64,000 bases of DNA from Prevotella aff. ruminicola Tc2-24 (GCF_900110895.1 NZ_FOIQ01000001.1:944585-1008584), one strand, 5' to 3'; shown: positions 8,862 to 16,885, counted from the first letter of the stretch. A program made the numbers and translations. Notes: generated by a model from the sequence alone, not told the origin.

Positions 8862-9476
8862 CTATCTTGCGATGAACCAAGCCAACATGAATACCGTAAA
8901 AGCAAAGCAAGGCAGGAAGATGCCAAGCATCAGATAGAAAATTCGAGCAGAGAACCAGATTCCTGCGTTCGACAGGGTTTCATCCAAATCACGATGGAAC
9001 TTGGAAAGTTTCTTCCGTTCCGTCTCCTCTGATTCCTCGAATACTTTCTTCAATTCTTCTTTGAATTCAGCGTGTTCCTTATCCTGGCTATCAGTAAAGC
9101 CATTAAGCAGGGCCGCCATAAAATTCACATGACTGTTAAAGATTACCTTTAAATCATGCTTGGCACTTTCTCCGATTATCACTTCTGGCTTCGAGTCCAC
9201 TATGCCAGAGGCAATCTCCCTCATTGCTTCTACAAACAGTTCAGACTTTGCGACCCAGTCATTCATATTTTCATTCATGGTCGCCAGTTCATGCTTGCCA
9301 TTCTCTATTTGTTGCAAGCCATCCTTCACCGTCAGCAGTTCGACACCCAGCATGTTGAGCATCTCGTTGAGAGATTCCAACTCGCTATTAAACTCTTTCT
9401 TTTTCTCGGCCTTCTGGTCGAGGTGATTCATCATGGCCTCTAAATCGAGGCTCTCTTTTTTTATATTATTATTCAT
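8862..9476 (-). CDS. Coiled-coil, C-terminally membrane-anchored protein of the mob module
   Basis: This 204-residue protein is almost entirely charged helix with heptad-like spacing, ending in a single hydrophobic segment of about 25 residues (FYLMLGIFLPCFAFTVFMLAW) near the C-terminus. That suggests a tail-anchored inner-membrane protein with its coiled coil in the cytoplasm. It starts 18 nt after the relaxase stop and is probably co-transcribed. Similar small coiled-coil proteins follow relaxases in Bacteroidota mobilizable elements. A role in bringing the relaxosome to a conjugative channel is plausible but not demonstrated. Confidence 0.7.
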   Translation of the reverse strand: MNNNIKKESLDLEAMMNHLDQKAEKKKEFNSELESLNEMLNMLGVELLTVKDGLQQIENGKHELATMNENMNDWVAKSELFVEAMREIASGIVDSKPEVIIGESAKHDLKVIFNSHVNFMAALLNGFTDSQDKEHAEFKEELKKVFEESEETERKKLSKFHRDLDETLSNAGIWFSARIFYLMLGIFLPCFAFTVFMLAWFIAR

Positions 9477-9494
9477 AAAAAATCATTTTTTAAT

Positions 9495-10769
9495 TTACAT
9501 TCCTCGTGAACGACGTATAGGACGCTGGTGCATCTGACGTGCCTGTCGAGCGCAGTGACGCGCCCACTCTATATCGTCCTCATCGTCTTTTCTACCCCAA
9601 TTGCTTTCAGGTGAGCCACCACCGCCACACGACTCTGCAATCTCTGTTGCAGCATCGAGATAGTTGGCGAACAGCAGGAAGGCTGTTTTCTGAGCATCCA
9701 CTATCGTAGCACACAGATCCACTTCCATCGTCCCAAGTTCATCCAGCAATGCTTTGTCTGCTTCAATAGGGATGTCAACGGGATGAATTCTACCATTCCA
9801 TTCGATTTCGTGATGAACCATCTCAGGCAACTTCTGCTCAGGCTCTATTATAGGCAGTGGCTCATCTCTTGTCGGTAACTGCGACCTCAACTGTTGTGTA
9901 TTCATTTTCACAGAAACGACAGGACGGGAGACTGTCTGCATACTTTTCGGAGCAATCGTCTGGGTGTGTACACTCTTGTCCTGATGCAGTTTGACCCATG
10001 TGTTCTTGATGCGAGATGGAGTGAGGCTTCGGCTGTGGCCTAACAGTGTGGATTTGTAGAAGGAGTTACCCTTCTTCACTACATAGCCGACAACTTTGCC
10101 GTCATTACTGCGTTTTACATTCATGCCATAGCCCTTTGCCTTTAACTTAGCCTCGTAAGTGTTCCAGTCGAACGAGTCCATCATCTTTAGGGCATCAATA
10201 CAGGCATTGGTCACTTCGTTTATGTTCCAGTCGCGCTTTTTCATCGACTGAATCCAACCACGCTGCTCGTTGATTTTGTTCGCAGCAGTCATTGCGCGTT
10301 TACGTATCATATAAGAGTTGTTCGTATTACCCTCCATGTCGATACGGTTGGCGTTGATATGAAGATGAAGAATCTGTCCCTTGCTGTCACGATGAAGTGA
10401 AACGACATACTGGCTATTCGCAAGATTGGTATGTCCATTCTCCTTACGGCCATCGTTCTTCAAGTACACCTCTGCATCGAACTCTCGAATGAAGTCATCG
10501 GCCAGTTTCTGCCAATCGGCCATCGTCCAGTTCTCCGTCTCTTCCTTGGCGGGAGAGACTTCGATGCGAATGGCTGTTTTGTAAAGATGGTTATAGCGAT
10601 TGATTTTCTCGCGATACTTCTGTTGAAGGATGAGCATTCTATCCCACATTGAAGAGGGAGTGATGTTCTCTGGCAAACAGTGAACCATCACAACCTCACT
10701 CTTCTCCTTATCCACGGAGTAGCGTACCGCATTACAACCGTGTGTGATTACGTCAGCTAATGCTACCAT
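9495..10769 (-). CDS. Relaxase (MOBP-like mobilization nuclease)
   Basis: This 424-residue protein has the relaxase layout: a candidate catalytic Tyr near the N-terminus (NAVRYSVDKE), a conserved region with YVVSLHRDSKG, then HLHINANRID, the HxH...N metal-binding motif of relaxase/mobilization nuclease domains. The C-terminal half is Gln/Pro-rich and probably disordered or a recruitment tail. It would nick one strand at oriT and stay covalently bound to the 5' end during transfer. It lies downstream of a MobC-like gene (23 nt gap) and a candidate oriT. No type IV secretion genes are visible, so the element probably needs a helper conjugative element. Confidence 0.9.
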   Translation of the reverse strand: MVALADVITHGCNAVRYSVDKEKSEVVMVHCLPENITPSSMWDRMLILQQKYREKINRYNHLYKTAIRIEVSPAKEETENWTMADWQKLADDFIREFDAEVYLKNDGRKENGHTNLANSQYVVSLHRDSKGQILHLHINANRIDMEGNTNNSYMIRKRAMTAANKINEQRGWIQSMKKRDWNINEVTNACIDALKMMDSFDWNTYEAKLKAKGYGMNVKRSNDGKVVGYVVKKGNSFYKSTLLGHSRSLTPSRIKNTWVKLHQDKSVHTQTIAPKSMQTVSRPVVSVKMNTQQLRSQLPTRDEPLPIIEPEQKLPEMVHHEIEWNGRIHPVDIPIEADKALLDELGTMEVDLCATIVDAQKTAFLLFANYLDAATEIAESCGGGGSPESNWGRKDDEDDIEWARHCARQARQMHQRPIRRSRGM

Positions 10770-10792
10770 ATATTCTATAGTTCAAGTTCATA

Positions 10793-11161
10793 CTAATCTC
10801 TCATTTTATTAAGGATTTCATCCCACTGGGCAATGACTCTGGTGATAGCTCTTACCCACTGACGCATGAAGTCATCGTCATCAAAGTAGCATCTGATTTG
10901 TTCCTGCGTTTTGCCTTTTAGGGCATTACGGACATGCACCATATCGCCACGAGCATCTGCCAGTTGGTTATACGCTTCAATCTCACTGTCCGTCAGATGT
11001 AGCTTCGGCTCATGGCAGAGCGCACACCTGCGGCTGTAGTCGCCTTTAGTAAGTCCACACATAGCGGCCTTCTCAGCTATCTGGGCATTTTCGATGTCAT
11101 TGACACGGTAGTCAATATGATGAAGCCTCGGGGGCTTCCTCTGAATTATACGCTTTCTCAT
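10793..11161 (-). CDS. MobC-like relaxosome accessory protein
   Basis: From ATG at 11161 this is a 122-residue basic, helical protein with the sequence RLHHIDYRVNDIENAQIAEKA near its start, resembling the ribbon-helix-helix MobC family that opens oriT and helps the relaxase. A longer frame from 11203 exists, but its extra residues look like read-through of the oriT region, so I prefer the shorter start. It is immediately upstream of the relaxase in the same orientation. Several His/Cys residues (MCGLTKGDYSRRCALCHE) are present, but no complete zinc site is clear. Confidence 0.75.
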   Translation of the reverse strand: MRKRIIQRKPPRLHHIDYRVNDIENAQIAEKAAMCGLTKGDYSRRCALCHEPKLHLTDSEIEAYNQLADARGDMVHVRNALKGKTQEQIRCYFDDDDFMRQWVRAITRVIAQWDEILNKMRD

Positions 11162-11199
11162 ATCGTAAAACAAGTTTCGTTTTTGTGCTGTGGGGCAGT

Positions 11200-11393
11200 C
11201 CAATGCGAGCTTGCGAGCATTCGAGAATCCATTGGATGGACAAAGCGGCTATTGCCGTTTTCGTCCGACATTGGTACCTCTTGCAACAACGGCTTGAAAT
11301 GCCGTCGGACAATCTACACTTAGGCTGAGATGCTCGGTGTAGTGTTTACGCTCAAAGCTAAATCGCTTTGCCCGCAAGGGACTGCCATTAAGT
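11200..11393. other. Candidate origin of transfer (oriT)
   Basis: This 190-nt gene-free stretch lies just upstream of mobC and the relaxase, where oriT normally sits. It is rich in inverted repeats: CAAAGC/GCTTTG at 11353-11370 around a 6-nt loop, followed by a CCCGCAAGGG-like block; ACGGC/GCCGT near 11290-11306; and a longer TCCAAT...ATTGGA arrangement around 11199-11236. The nic site cannot be placed from sequence alone. Confidence 0.5.
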
Positions 11394-11969
11394 CTATTTG
11401 TCTCCCATTTCGTGCAAGTTGTCTTTTACCTCGTCACGAATACTGAGGTTGTTATCAAGTTCCTTAATTCGTCTCAGGCATTCGAAGGCCTTTTCCTGAC
11501 CGTGGCTTGCATTATTCTGCGGTATGTTATCAACTTTGACTTCCGCATATTTCAATGCCATCTGGGTCTGATAAATACTCTCTTCTTCACGCAGTCTTTG
11601 ATCTTGACATCTGGAATTGAAAACAGTCTTCCCCTTGTCATGAATCTCATCAAGAAACAGCAATGTATGAATACTGACAGAGCTGTTAGACATTGTCGAT
11701 ATTAGACCCGAATTATTCAACATTCTGATAATGTCAGAGACGGTTTCAACATCACAATTACAGAATTCAGCAAGGTCTGCATCGGATATTAATGTCTGAC
11801 CTGAATGTAAATAAGAATTCCATCCTGGTCTGGCATAATTGTAACCATTATCAGTACATGTGTGTTTTAACAACACAGTCAGCACCTTCATAATATTAAC
11901 ACCATTCTTGCTCTCGGCAAGAAAATCAACCTGACTCTCGGTCAGGACAAAATCATAAAAAATATTCAT
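11394..11969 (-). CDS. Winged-helix-like protein of unknown function
   Basis: This 191-residue protein is not recognised. Residues ~55-100 (TLISDADLAEFCNCDVETVSDIIRMLNNSGLI) look like a winged helix: a helix, a turn with cytosine-free recognition-helix-like spacing, then the NNSGLI turn into a wing. The start (MNIFYDFVLTESQVDFLAES) and charged C-terminal helix are otherwise featureless. It lies between the oriT region and a small HTH gene, all on the minus strand, so a replication-initiation or regulatory role in the element is reasonable. It is not recognisable as RepA-like from what I can see. Confidence 0.6.
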   Translation of the reverse strand: MNIFYDFVLTESQVDFLAESKNGVNIMKVLTVLLKHTCTDNGYNYARPGWNSYLHSGQTLISDADLAEFCNCDVETVSDIIRMLNNSGLISTMSNSSVSIHTLLFLDEIHDKGKTVFNSRCQDQRLREEESIYQTQMALKYAEVKVDNIPQNNASHGQEKAFECLRRIKELDNNLSIRDEVKDNLHEMGDK

Positions 11970-12011
11970 TGTTTAAATAATTTATTCCCATAAATAATGT
12001 TTATGCGTCTT

Positions 12012-12272
12012 CTATTTCGCATATTCTTTCAATAATGCATCTCTTACGAACAGCAAACGTCCTTGCTTGTTGTTGCCATTCTTGATATGAGGGAACTTGT
12101 CCTTAATACGCCGCATGTGATCTTCGGATATTCCGAGTATTTTCGCAGCAACACTTACAGGCACCATCTCTAATTGAGGCTCCTCACACTTTTTTAACTC
12201 ACTCACAACTATCTTTGCTGCCTTGTAGGCTATAGCATCGATAGAGGTCTGATCTATTTTAAAAATATCCAT
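12012..12272 (-). CDS. Small HTH DNA-binding protein, excisionase-like
   Basis: This 86-residue protein has a helix-turn-helix of the MerR/excisionase type in its second half (VSVAAKILGISEDHMRRIKDKFPHIK), followed by a GRLLFVRDALLKEY segment that fits the wing. Proteins of this size beside Bacteroidota tyrosine integrases act as excision or regulatory factors. A perfect 7-bp inverted repeat lies about 75 nt upstream (12348-12370) and could be its operator. Confidence 0.72.
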   Translation of the reverse strand: MDIFKIDQTSIDAIAYKAAKIVVSELKKCEEPQLEMVPVSVAAKILGISEDHMRRIKDKFPHIKNGNNKQGRLLFVRDALLKEYAK

Positions 12273-12347
12273 TGTATATTATGTTTTTTAATTTTTGCTG
12301 CAAAATAAGCGAATATCTCAGACATAATCTACTTCTGAAAATTTCTA

Positions 12348-12370
12348 TTCGTGAATTAACGTTTCACGAA
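12348..12370. promoter_or_regulatory. Operator-like palindrome upstream of the HTH gene
   Basis: TTCGTGA and TCACGAA form perfect 7-bp arms around a 9-nt spacer, a size suited to a dimeric regulator. It lies between the integrase terminator and the excisionase-like gene. Confidence 0.5.
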
Positions 12371-12399
12371 AAATATAAGACCAGAAATAAGCAAAAAAT

Positions 12400-12434
12400 A
12401 ATCCAAGAACGCCAGATGGAGACGTTCTTGGATT
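12400..12434 (-). terminator. Terminator of the integrase gene
   Basis: Perfect 12-bp arms (12400-12411 and 12423-12434) surround an 11-nt loop. Read on the minus strand the hairpin is followed by ATTTTTTG, as expected for an intrinsic terminator 48 nt after the integrase stop. Confidence 0.85.
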
Positions 12435-12481
12435 AAAAAGGAATGGTAATTTTAAACCTTAATTCAGAGATGAAACGGTAG

Positions 12482-13633
12482 TTAAATTTTGCCATCTATT
12501 TTAGCCATAGCATCTACAATAGACTCGTCGAGGCGTTTGGCATATACTTGTTCCGTCATACGTTGAGATGCATGTCCAAGGATGTGCTGCACAATATTCA
12601 TAGGGACATCACCACTATTAAGAAGCAAAGTGGCTCCGGTATGACGGGCCCAGTGCGAGCTCACGGGTTTGTCAATACTCGCATTCTGAGCCACCACCTT
12701 CAAATATTCATTATATTTCACATTACTTATAATAGGAAGGTGGTTATTGTACTTCTTCAAAATGGCAAGTGCTGGCTTCAAAAGTGGAATGGTAAAGGTC
12801 TGGCTTGTCTTTGCACGCGTACCTATATATACTTTCATTCCCTTGACTTTCTCTATCTTTTCTGCATCGAATGTACTCAGATCAACATAGGAGAGGCATG
12901 TGTAGGTCTGGAACACGAACAAGTCTCTTACTCGTTGAAGACTTTCTGTTGGTAGTTCCATGTCTCTCACCTTGGTAAACTCCTGAGGTGAAAGGTATTT
13001 GCCAATGCCACCTTTCGACTTTTCCTTCTCAATGCGCACCCACTTGTAGGGATTGCGTTTGATGTAGCCTTCATCAATAGCATCAAGAATGAAGGAATTG
13101 AGGAAACGATGGTAGTTGTTCCACTTCGAGTAGGGTTTCAAACCTTTCGCAGCCAAATGTTCGTCAAGAGCGATGATGTTCAGGTCGGTAATGTCCTCGA
13201 ATTCCGCAATCTTTCCCCAGCCTCTGAAGAACTTCATGAATCGGGTGTAGCGTTCCTGGCTGTCTTCGGCTTTGCCATACTGTCGGATCTTCATTCGCTT
13301 ATCACAGAAATCAAGAAAGTTGATGTTGCCAGACCTCAATCGTTTCAGCCTGTCTGGAATGGTGAAGATGTCGATGCTACCTTCGGTCATCATGTTGACA
13401 ACGACCTGTCGCACATCAATCATCAACTTCTCCAGTGTCTGGTTCAACTGGATAGCATCAACGCGGTTAGTTACTGTACCACGGTGCCACTGCTTCGGAA
13501 GGAGCCTGACGCCCGTAGTCATATACTTCTGCTTTCTTTCGAAAGTAACTCGCAGCTCAACTGCTGCTTCTTTTGTGGCCGAAGCCGTCTTGTGTCTGTT
13601 GTACACAAATTCTACTAATGGTGTCTTATTCAT
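12482..13633 (-). CDS. Tyrosine recombinase/integrase, IntDOT-like
   Basis: This 383-residue integrase has an N-terminal arm-binding part, a SAM-like core-binding domain (to about residue 200) and a catalytic domain. Visible catalytic residues are a Lys in the GTRAKTSQTFTIPL hairpin, H327-x2-R330 (HWARH), H354 (GHAS) and nucleophile Y364 (QVYAK). The block that normally holds the first catalytic Arg reads TCLSYVDL, with Ser in place of Arg; CTnDOT integrase is known for the same loss. The gene is 230 nt from the 3' end of tRNA-Ser and reads away from it, the usual layout when a tRNA 3' end is the attachment site. A terminator follows at 12400-12434. Confidence 0.95.
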   Translation of the reverse strand: MNKTPLVEFVYNRHKTASATKEAAVELRVTFERKQKYMTTGVRLLPKQWHRGTVTNRVDAIQLNQTLEKLMIDVRQVVVNMMTEGSIDIFTIPDRLKRLRSGNINFLDFCDKRMKIRQYGKAEDSQERYTRFMKFFRGWGKIAEFEDITDLNIIALDEHLAAKGLKPYSKWNNYHRFLNSFILDAIDEGYIKRNPYKWVRIEKEKSKGGIGKYLSPQEFTKVRDMELPTESLQRVRDLFVFQTYTCLSYVDLSTFDAEKIEKVKGMKVYIGTRAKTSQTFTIPLLKPALAILKKYNNHLPIISNVKYNEYLKVVAQNASIDKPVSSHWARHTGATLLLNSGDVPMNIVQHILGHASQRMTEQVYAKRLDESIVDAMAKIDGKI

Positions 13634-13648
13634 ATAAAAATCATTAAA

Positions 13649-13700
13649 TGTATTACAATTCTATTTTGTCGGTCGGGGTTGTAATACATCCTGTAATACA
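13649..13700. repeat. Three TGTATTACA-type repeats upstream of int
   Basis: TGTATTACA occurs at 13649-13657 and its complement TGTAATACA at 13680-13688 and 13692-13700. They sit 16-67 nt upstream of the integrase start and could be integrase arm-type sites or operators that control int. Confidence 0.55.
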
Positions 13701-13764
13701 TTTAGGCTTTATGATGTCGTAAGACCAACCATGATGCCGTATGCATTTTCAGCGGTGTCCATCC

Positions 13765-13803
13765 CCTTATTAGCCTCGCTTTCAGCGGGTTAAACTAATA
13801 AGG
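13765..13803. repeat. Inverted repeat near the element end
   Basis: CCTTATTAG (13765-13773) and CTAATAAGG (13795-13803) are perfect 9-bp arms with a 21-nt loop. The repeat lies between int and the tRNA-Ser terminator, close to where the element/chromosome junction should be. Confidence 0.5.
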
Positions 13804-13823
13804 TGCTGGTAATCAGATACTAA

Positions 13824-13851
13824 AAATGGGAACCCGTAAAGGTTCCCATTT
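13824..13851 (-). terminator. Terminator of tRNA-Ser
   Basis: 11-bp arms around a 6-nt loop; on the minus strand the hairpin is followed by TTTTTAG. It begins 8 nt after the encoded CCA of tRNA-Ser. Confidence 0.8.
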
Positions 13852-13859
13852 GTGCTATT

Positions 13860-13947
13860 TGGCGGAGAGAGAGGGATTCGAACCCCCGGTACCTCTCGGT
13901 ACGGTAGTTTTCAAGACTACTGTAATCGACCACTCTACCATCTCTCC
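13860..13947 (-). tRNA. tRNA-Ser (anticodon UGA)
   Basis: The 88-nt gene folds into a class II tRNA. The acceptor stem is GGAGAGA/TCTCTCC, the anticodon loop is CTTGAAA (UGA), there is a long variable arm built on GTACC/GGTAC, the T arm holds GGTTCGAATCC, and GCCA is encoded at the 3' end. Its 3' end faces the integrase gene and is the likely attachment site of the element at its left. The second att copy is not in this window. Confidence 0.97.
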
Positions 13948-14042
13948 AGTGCTTCGATGTCTTGAAAGCGGGTGCAAAGGTAATGAGTTTTTTCGGAATG
14001 AACAAATTTTCAGCCAACTTTTTTCGTTTTCCTTTTGCATTT

Positions 14043-14220
14043 CCCTCACTTATTCGTACCATTGACATCTGTGATGGCGAAGGCACTCCCGCTCGGATTT
14101 TCCCAAATACATTTGGAAAATCCCTCACTTATTCGTACCTTTGAGGCAACAGCCCGAAGGTACTCTCGCTCGGATTTTCCCAAATACATTTGGAAAATCC
14201 CTCACTTATTCGTACCTTTG
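14043..14220 (+). repeat. Tandem promoter-bearing repeats upstream of mutS2
   Basis: A 66-bp unit occurs at 14078-14143 and again at 14155-14220 with only a few differences; the core CCCTCACTTATTCGTACC occurs a third time at 14043. Each full copy holds a hairpin GGATTTTCC/GGAAAATCC and a complete promoter. Starts of the shared core are 79 and 77 bp apart. Confidence 0.85.
14189..14220 (+). promoter_or_regulatory. Proximal mutS2 promoter (with upstream copies at 14112-14143 and 14034-14064)
   Basis: TTTG (14189-14192), 20 nt, TACCTTTG (14213-14220) is an exact match to the Bacteroidota promoter. The same arrangement occurs at 14112-14143. A weaker one is TTTG (14034), 19 nt, TACCATTG ending at 14064. 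The GTG of mutS2 is only 5 nt past the proximal -7 box. Confidence 0.85.
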
Positions 14221-14224
14221 CAGC

Positions 14225-16789
14225 GTGATTTATCCTAAGAATTTCGAACAAAAGCTTGGTTTCGACGAGATTCGCCGACTTTTGAAGGAGCGATGTCTCA
14301 GTACACTGGGGAAAGAGAAGGTTGACGAGATGACCTTCTCTGCCGACTGTCATGACGTTAACGAATGGCTCACGCAGGTACGTGAGTTCCGCAGGTTACA
14401 GGAGGAGAAAGACGATTTCCCCATGCAGTATTTCTTCGATGTGCGAGAGGCTATCACGCGGATCCGCATGGAGGGGACACACCTGGAGGAAGATGAGGTG
14501 TGGGACCTGCGACGCTCACTGGAGACCATCGCCAATATCGTGAGGTATCTGAACCGTCACGACGATGACAACGAAGAGGCATCGCCCTACCCCGCCCTGT
14601 TTCGTCTGACAGAGGGTGTCGTGACCTTCCCTGCCCTCATCAGGCGCATCGACTCCATCCTAGATAAGTTCGGAAAGATCAAGGACTCCGCCTCCATGAC
14701 CCTGGCCAGCATACGACATGAACTGGCCAAGACACAAGGCGGCATCTCGCGCACTCTGTACTCCATACTGCACACGGCTCAGAAAGACGGACTGGTTGAC
14801 AAGGACGCCGCTCCTACGATGCGTGACGGCCGACTGGTCATCCCCATCGCCCCATCGCTGAAACGTCGTATCAGTGGTATCGTACACGATGAGTCGGCCA
14901 CAGGAAAAACCGTGTTCATCGAGCCGACAGAAGTGGTCGAGGCCAACAACAAGGTGCGGCAGTTGGAGGCCGAGGAGAGACGCGAGATCATCAGGATCCT
15001 CACCGTATTTACAGACGAGGTACGCCCACACGTGAAGGAGATTCTCGACTCGTACCAGTTCCTGGCACAGATAGACCTCATACATGCCAAGGCCGAATGG
15101 GCCCGACTGACGAAGGCCTTCGAGCCCGTCGTCGAAGACAAACCCCATATCGACTGGATCCACGCCATCCATCCGCTGCTGCAGCTCTCGCTCGAGAAGC
15201 AGGGAAAGAGTGTGGTCCCACTCGACATCACGCTCACCCACGACAAACGCATACTGATCATCTCTGGTCCGAACGCAGGCGGAAAATCCGTCTGTCTGAA
15301 GACCACTGGTCTATTGCAGTATATGCTCCAGTGCGGTGTTCCCATCCCCGTGGGCGACCGTTCCACCACAGGCCTCTTCCACCACATCATGATAGACATC
15401 GGCGACGAGCAGAGCATCGAGAACGACCTCTCCACCTATTCGAGTCATCTGATGAACATGAAGCAGATGATGAGACAGGCCGACAAGCAGACGCTTCTGC
15501 TGATCGACGAGTTCGGCAGTGGTACGGAGCCGACCATAGGCGGTGCCATCGCCGAGGCTATGCTCAGGCAGTTCTGGAAGAAGCAGATCTTTGGTGTCAT
15601 CACCACCCACTACCAGAACCTGAAGCATTTCGCGGAAGACCATCCTGGTGTCGTAAACGGAGCCATGCTCTACGACCGTCATCAGATGCAGGCACTGTTC
15701 CAGTTGGCCATTGGCCAGCCTGGCAGCTCGTTTGCCATCGAGATTGCCCGTAAGACAGGTATCCCCGAGGAGGTGATCCGCGATGCCTCAGAGATTGTGG
15801 GCTCCGACTATATCCAGAGCGACAAATACCTGCAGGATATCGTGCGCGACAAGCGCTACTGGGAGGGCAAGCGTCAGACCATCCATCAGCATGAGAAGAA
15901 GCTGCAAGCCAGCGGCGAGCGTCTGGAGGCTGCCGTTGAGGAGATAGAGGCAGAGCGCAAGGCCATCCTGCGCAAGGCCAAGGAGCAGGCCGAGGAACTG
16001 CTGCGTGAGAGTAACAAGAAGATCGAGAACGCCATCCGCGAGATCCGCGAGGCACAGGCCGAGAAAGAGCGCACGCGCAAGATCCGCGAGGAGCTGAACA
16101 CCTTCAGGGAGGAGATGGCCGAGATAGACGCCAAGGCCAGCGACGAGGCCATCGCCAAGAAGATCCGTCAGATACAAGAGCGCAAGGAACGTCGCGAGAA
16201 GCGCAAGCAAGAAAAGATGGAGAGGAAAGGAGACGGAACGGGAAGCAACGCAGAAGCCTCGGCAAGCAGTCCCAAGTCTCCCCGTGCCACAGCCCCGCTC
16301 CAGAAGGGCGACACCGTCCGCATCAAGGGTCTCACCTCTGTCGGCGAGATTGAGTCGATCAACGGAGAGATGGCGACCGTCATCTTCGGCGGCATGAAGA
16401 CCAAGATGCGTACAGAACGACTGGAGCATGCCAAGGCCACCACGTCGGCACTGTCCAAGACAGAGGAGCGCAACAGCAACATCGCAGGCTCGTACGCCAC
16501 CGTCTCGCGCGACACACGCGACGTCATAGACAACCGCAAGCTGAACTTCCGTCAGGATCTCGATGTCAGAGGTATGCGAGGCGACGAAGCCATCAATGCC
16601 GTCACCTATTTCATCGACGATGCCATCCTCGTAGGGATGCCCCGTGTACGCATCCTCCATGGCACAGGAACAGGTGTCCTGAGGCAGCTGATACGCCAAT
16701 ATCTGGGCACGATTCCTAACGTCAGAGCCTTCCGCGACGAGCACGTCCAGTTCGGTGGTTCAGGCATCACGGTGGTCGATTTAGACTGA
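14225..16789 (+). CDS. mutS2: MutS2 (Smr-domain MutS paralogue)
   Basis: From GTG at 14225 this gives MIYPKNFEQKLGFDEI, the normal MutS2 N-terminus; an in-frame extension to 14141 runs through repeated promoter DNA and is rejected. The 854-residue protein has the MutS core and clamp, an ATPase with Walker A GPNAGGKS and Walker B LLLIDEFGSGTEP, a long charged coiled coil, and a C-terminal Smr nuclease domain with LDVRGMRGDEA and HGTGTGVLR. MutS2 acts on branched DNA and on collided ribosomes rather than in mismatch repair. It is monocistronic and driven from two or three tandem promoters. The start is so close to the -7 box that the transcript is probably leaderless. Confidence 0.95.
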   Translation: MIYPKNFEQKLGFDEIRRLLKERCLSTLGKEKVDEMTFSADCHDVNEWLTQVREFRRLQEEKDDFPMQYFFDVREAITRIRMEGTHLEEDEVWDLRRSLETIANIVRYLNRHDDDNEEASPYPALFRLTEGVVTFPALIRRIDSILDKFGKIKDSASMTLASIRHELAKTQGGISRTLYSILHTAQKDGLVDKDAAPTMRDGRLVIPIAPSLKRRISGIVHDESATGKTVFIEPTEVVEANNKVRQLEAEERREIIRILTVFTDEVRPHVKEILDSYQFLAQIDLIHAKAEWARLTKAFEPVVEDKPHIDWIHAIHPLLQLSLEKQGKSVVPLDITLTHDKRILIISGPNAGGKSVCLKTTGLLQYMLQCGVPIPVGDRSTTGLFHHIMIDIGDEQSIENDLSTYSSHLMNMKQMMRQADKQTLLLIDEFGSGTEPTIGGAIAEAMLRQFWKKQIFGVITTHYQNLKHFAEDHPGVVNGAMLYDRHQMQALFQLAIGQPGSSFAIEIARKTGIPEEVIRDASEIVGSDYIQSDKYLQDIVRDKRYWEGKRQTIHQHEKKLQASGERLEAAVEEIEAERKAILRKAKEQAEELLRESNKKIENAIREIREAQAEKERTRKIREELNTFREEMAEIDAKASDEAIAKKIRQIQERKERREKRKQEKMERKGDGTGSNAEASASSPKSPRATAPLQKGDTVRIKGLTSVGEIESINGEMATVIFGGMKTKMRTERLEHAKATTSALSKTEERNSNIAGSYATVSRDTRDVIDNRKLNFRQDLDVRGMRGDEAINAVTYFIDDAILVGMPRVRILHGTGTGVLRQLIRQYLGTIPNVRAFRDEHVQFGGSGITVVDLD

Positions 16790-16850
16790 TTTTTGCACCT
16801 TGATATAGATTAAGCGAACATAAGGCCAACTGCAAAAAAAACCAAAAAAG

Positions 16851-16882
16851 TTTGGCTAACTCACTGATTTTCCGTAACTTTG
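16851..16882 (+). promoter_or_regulatory. Promoter of the lytic transglycosylase gene
   Basis: TTTG (16851-16854), 20 nt, TAACTTTG (16875-16882). The transcript would have a leader of about 120 nt before the ATG at 17009. Confidence 0.85.
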
Positions 16883-16885
16883 CAC

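Noticed and set aside
14141..14224. Upstream extension of MutS2 to an ATG-like start at 14141
   Set aside because: The added residues are translated promoter repeat DNA; GTG at 14225 matches the usual MutS2 N-terminus.
14660..16744. Long open frames opposite mutS2 (for example 14660-15241 and 15788-16744, minus)
   Set aside because: They lie wholly inside mutS2 on the other strand, with low-complexity Leu/Ala-rich translations expected from GC-rich, stop-poor codon use. They have no promoter or domain.
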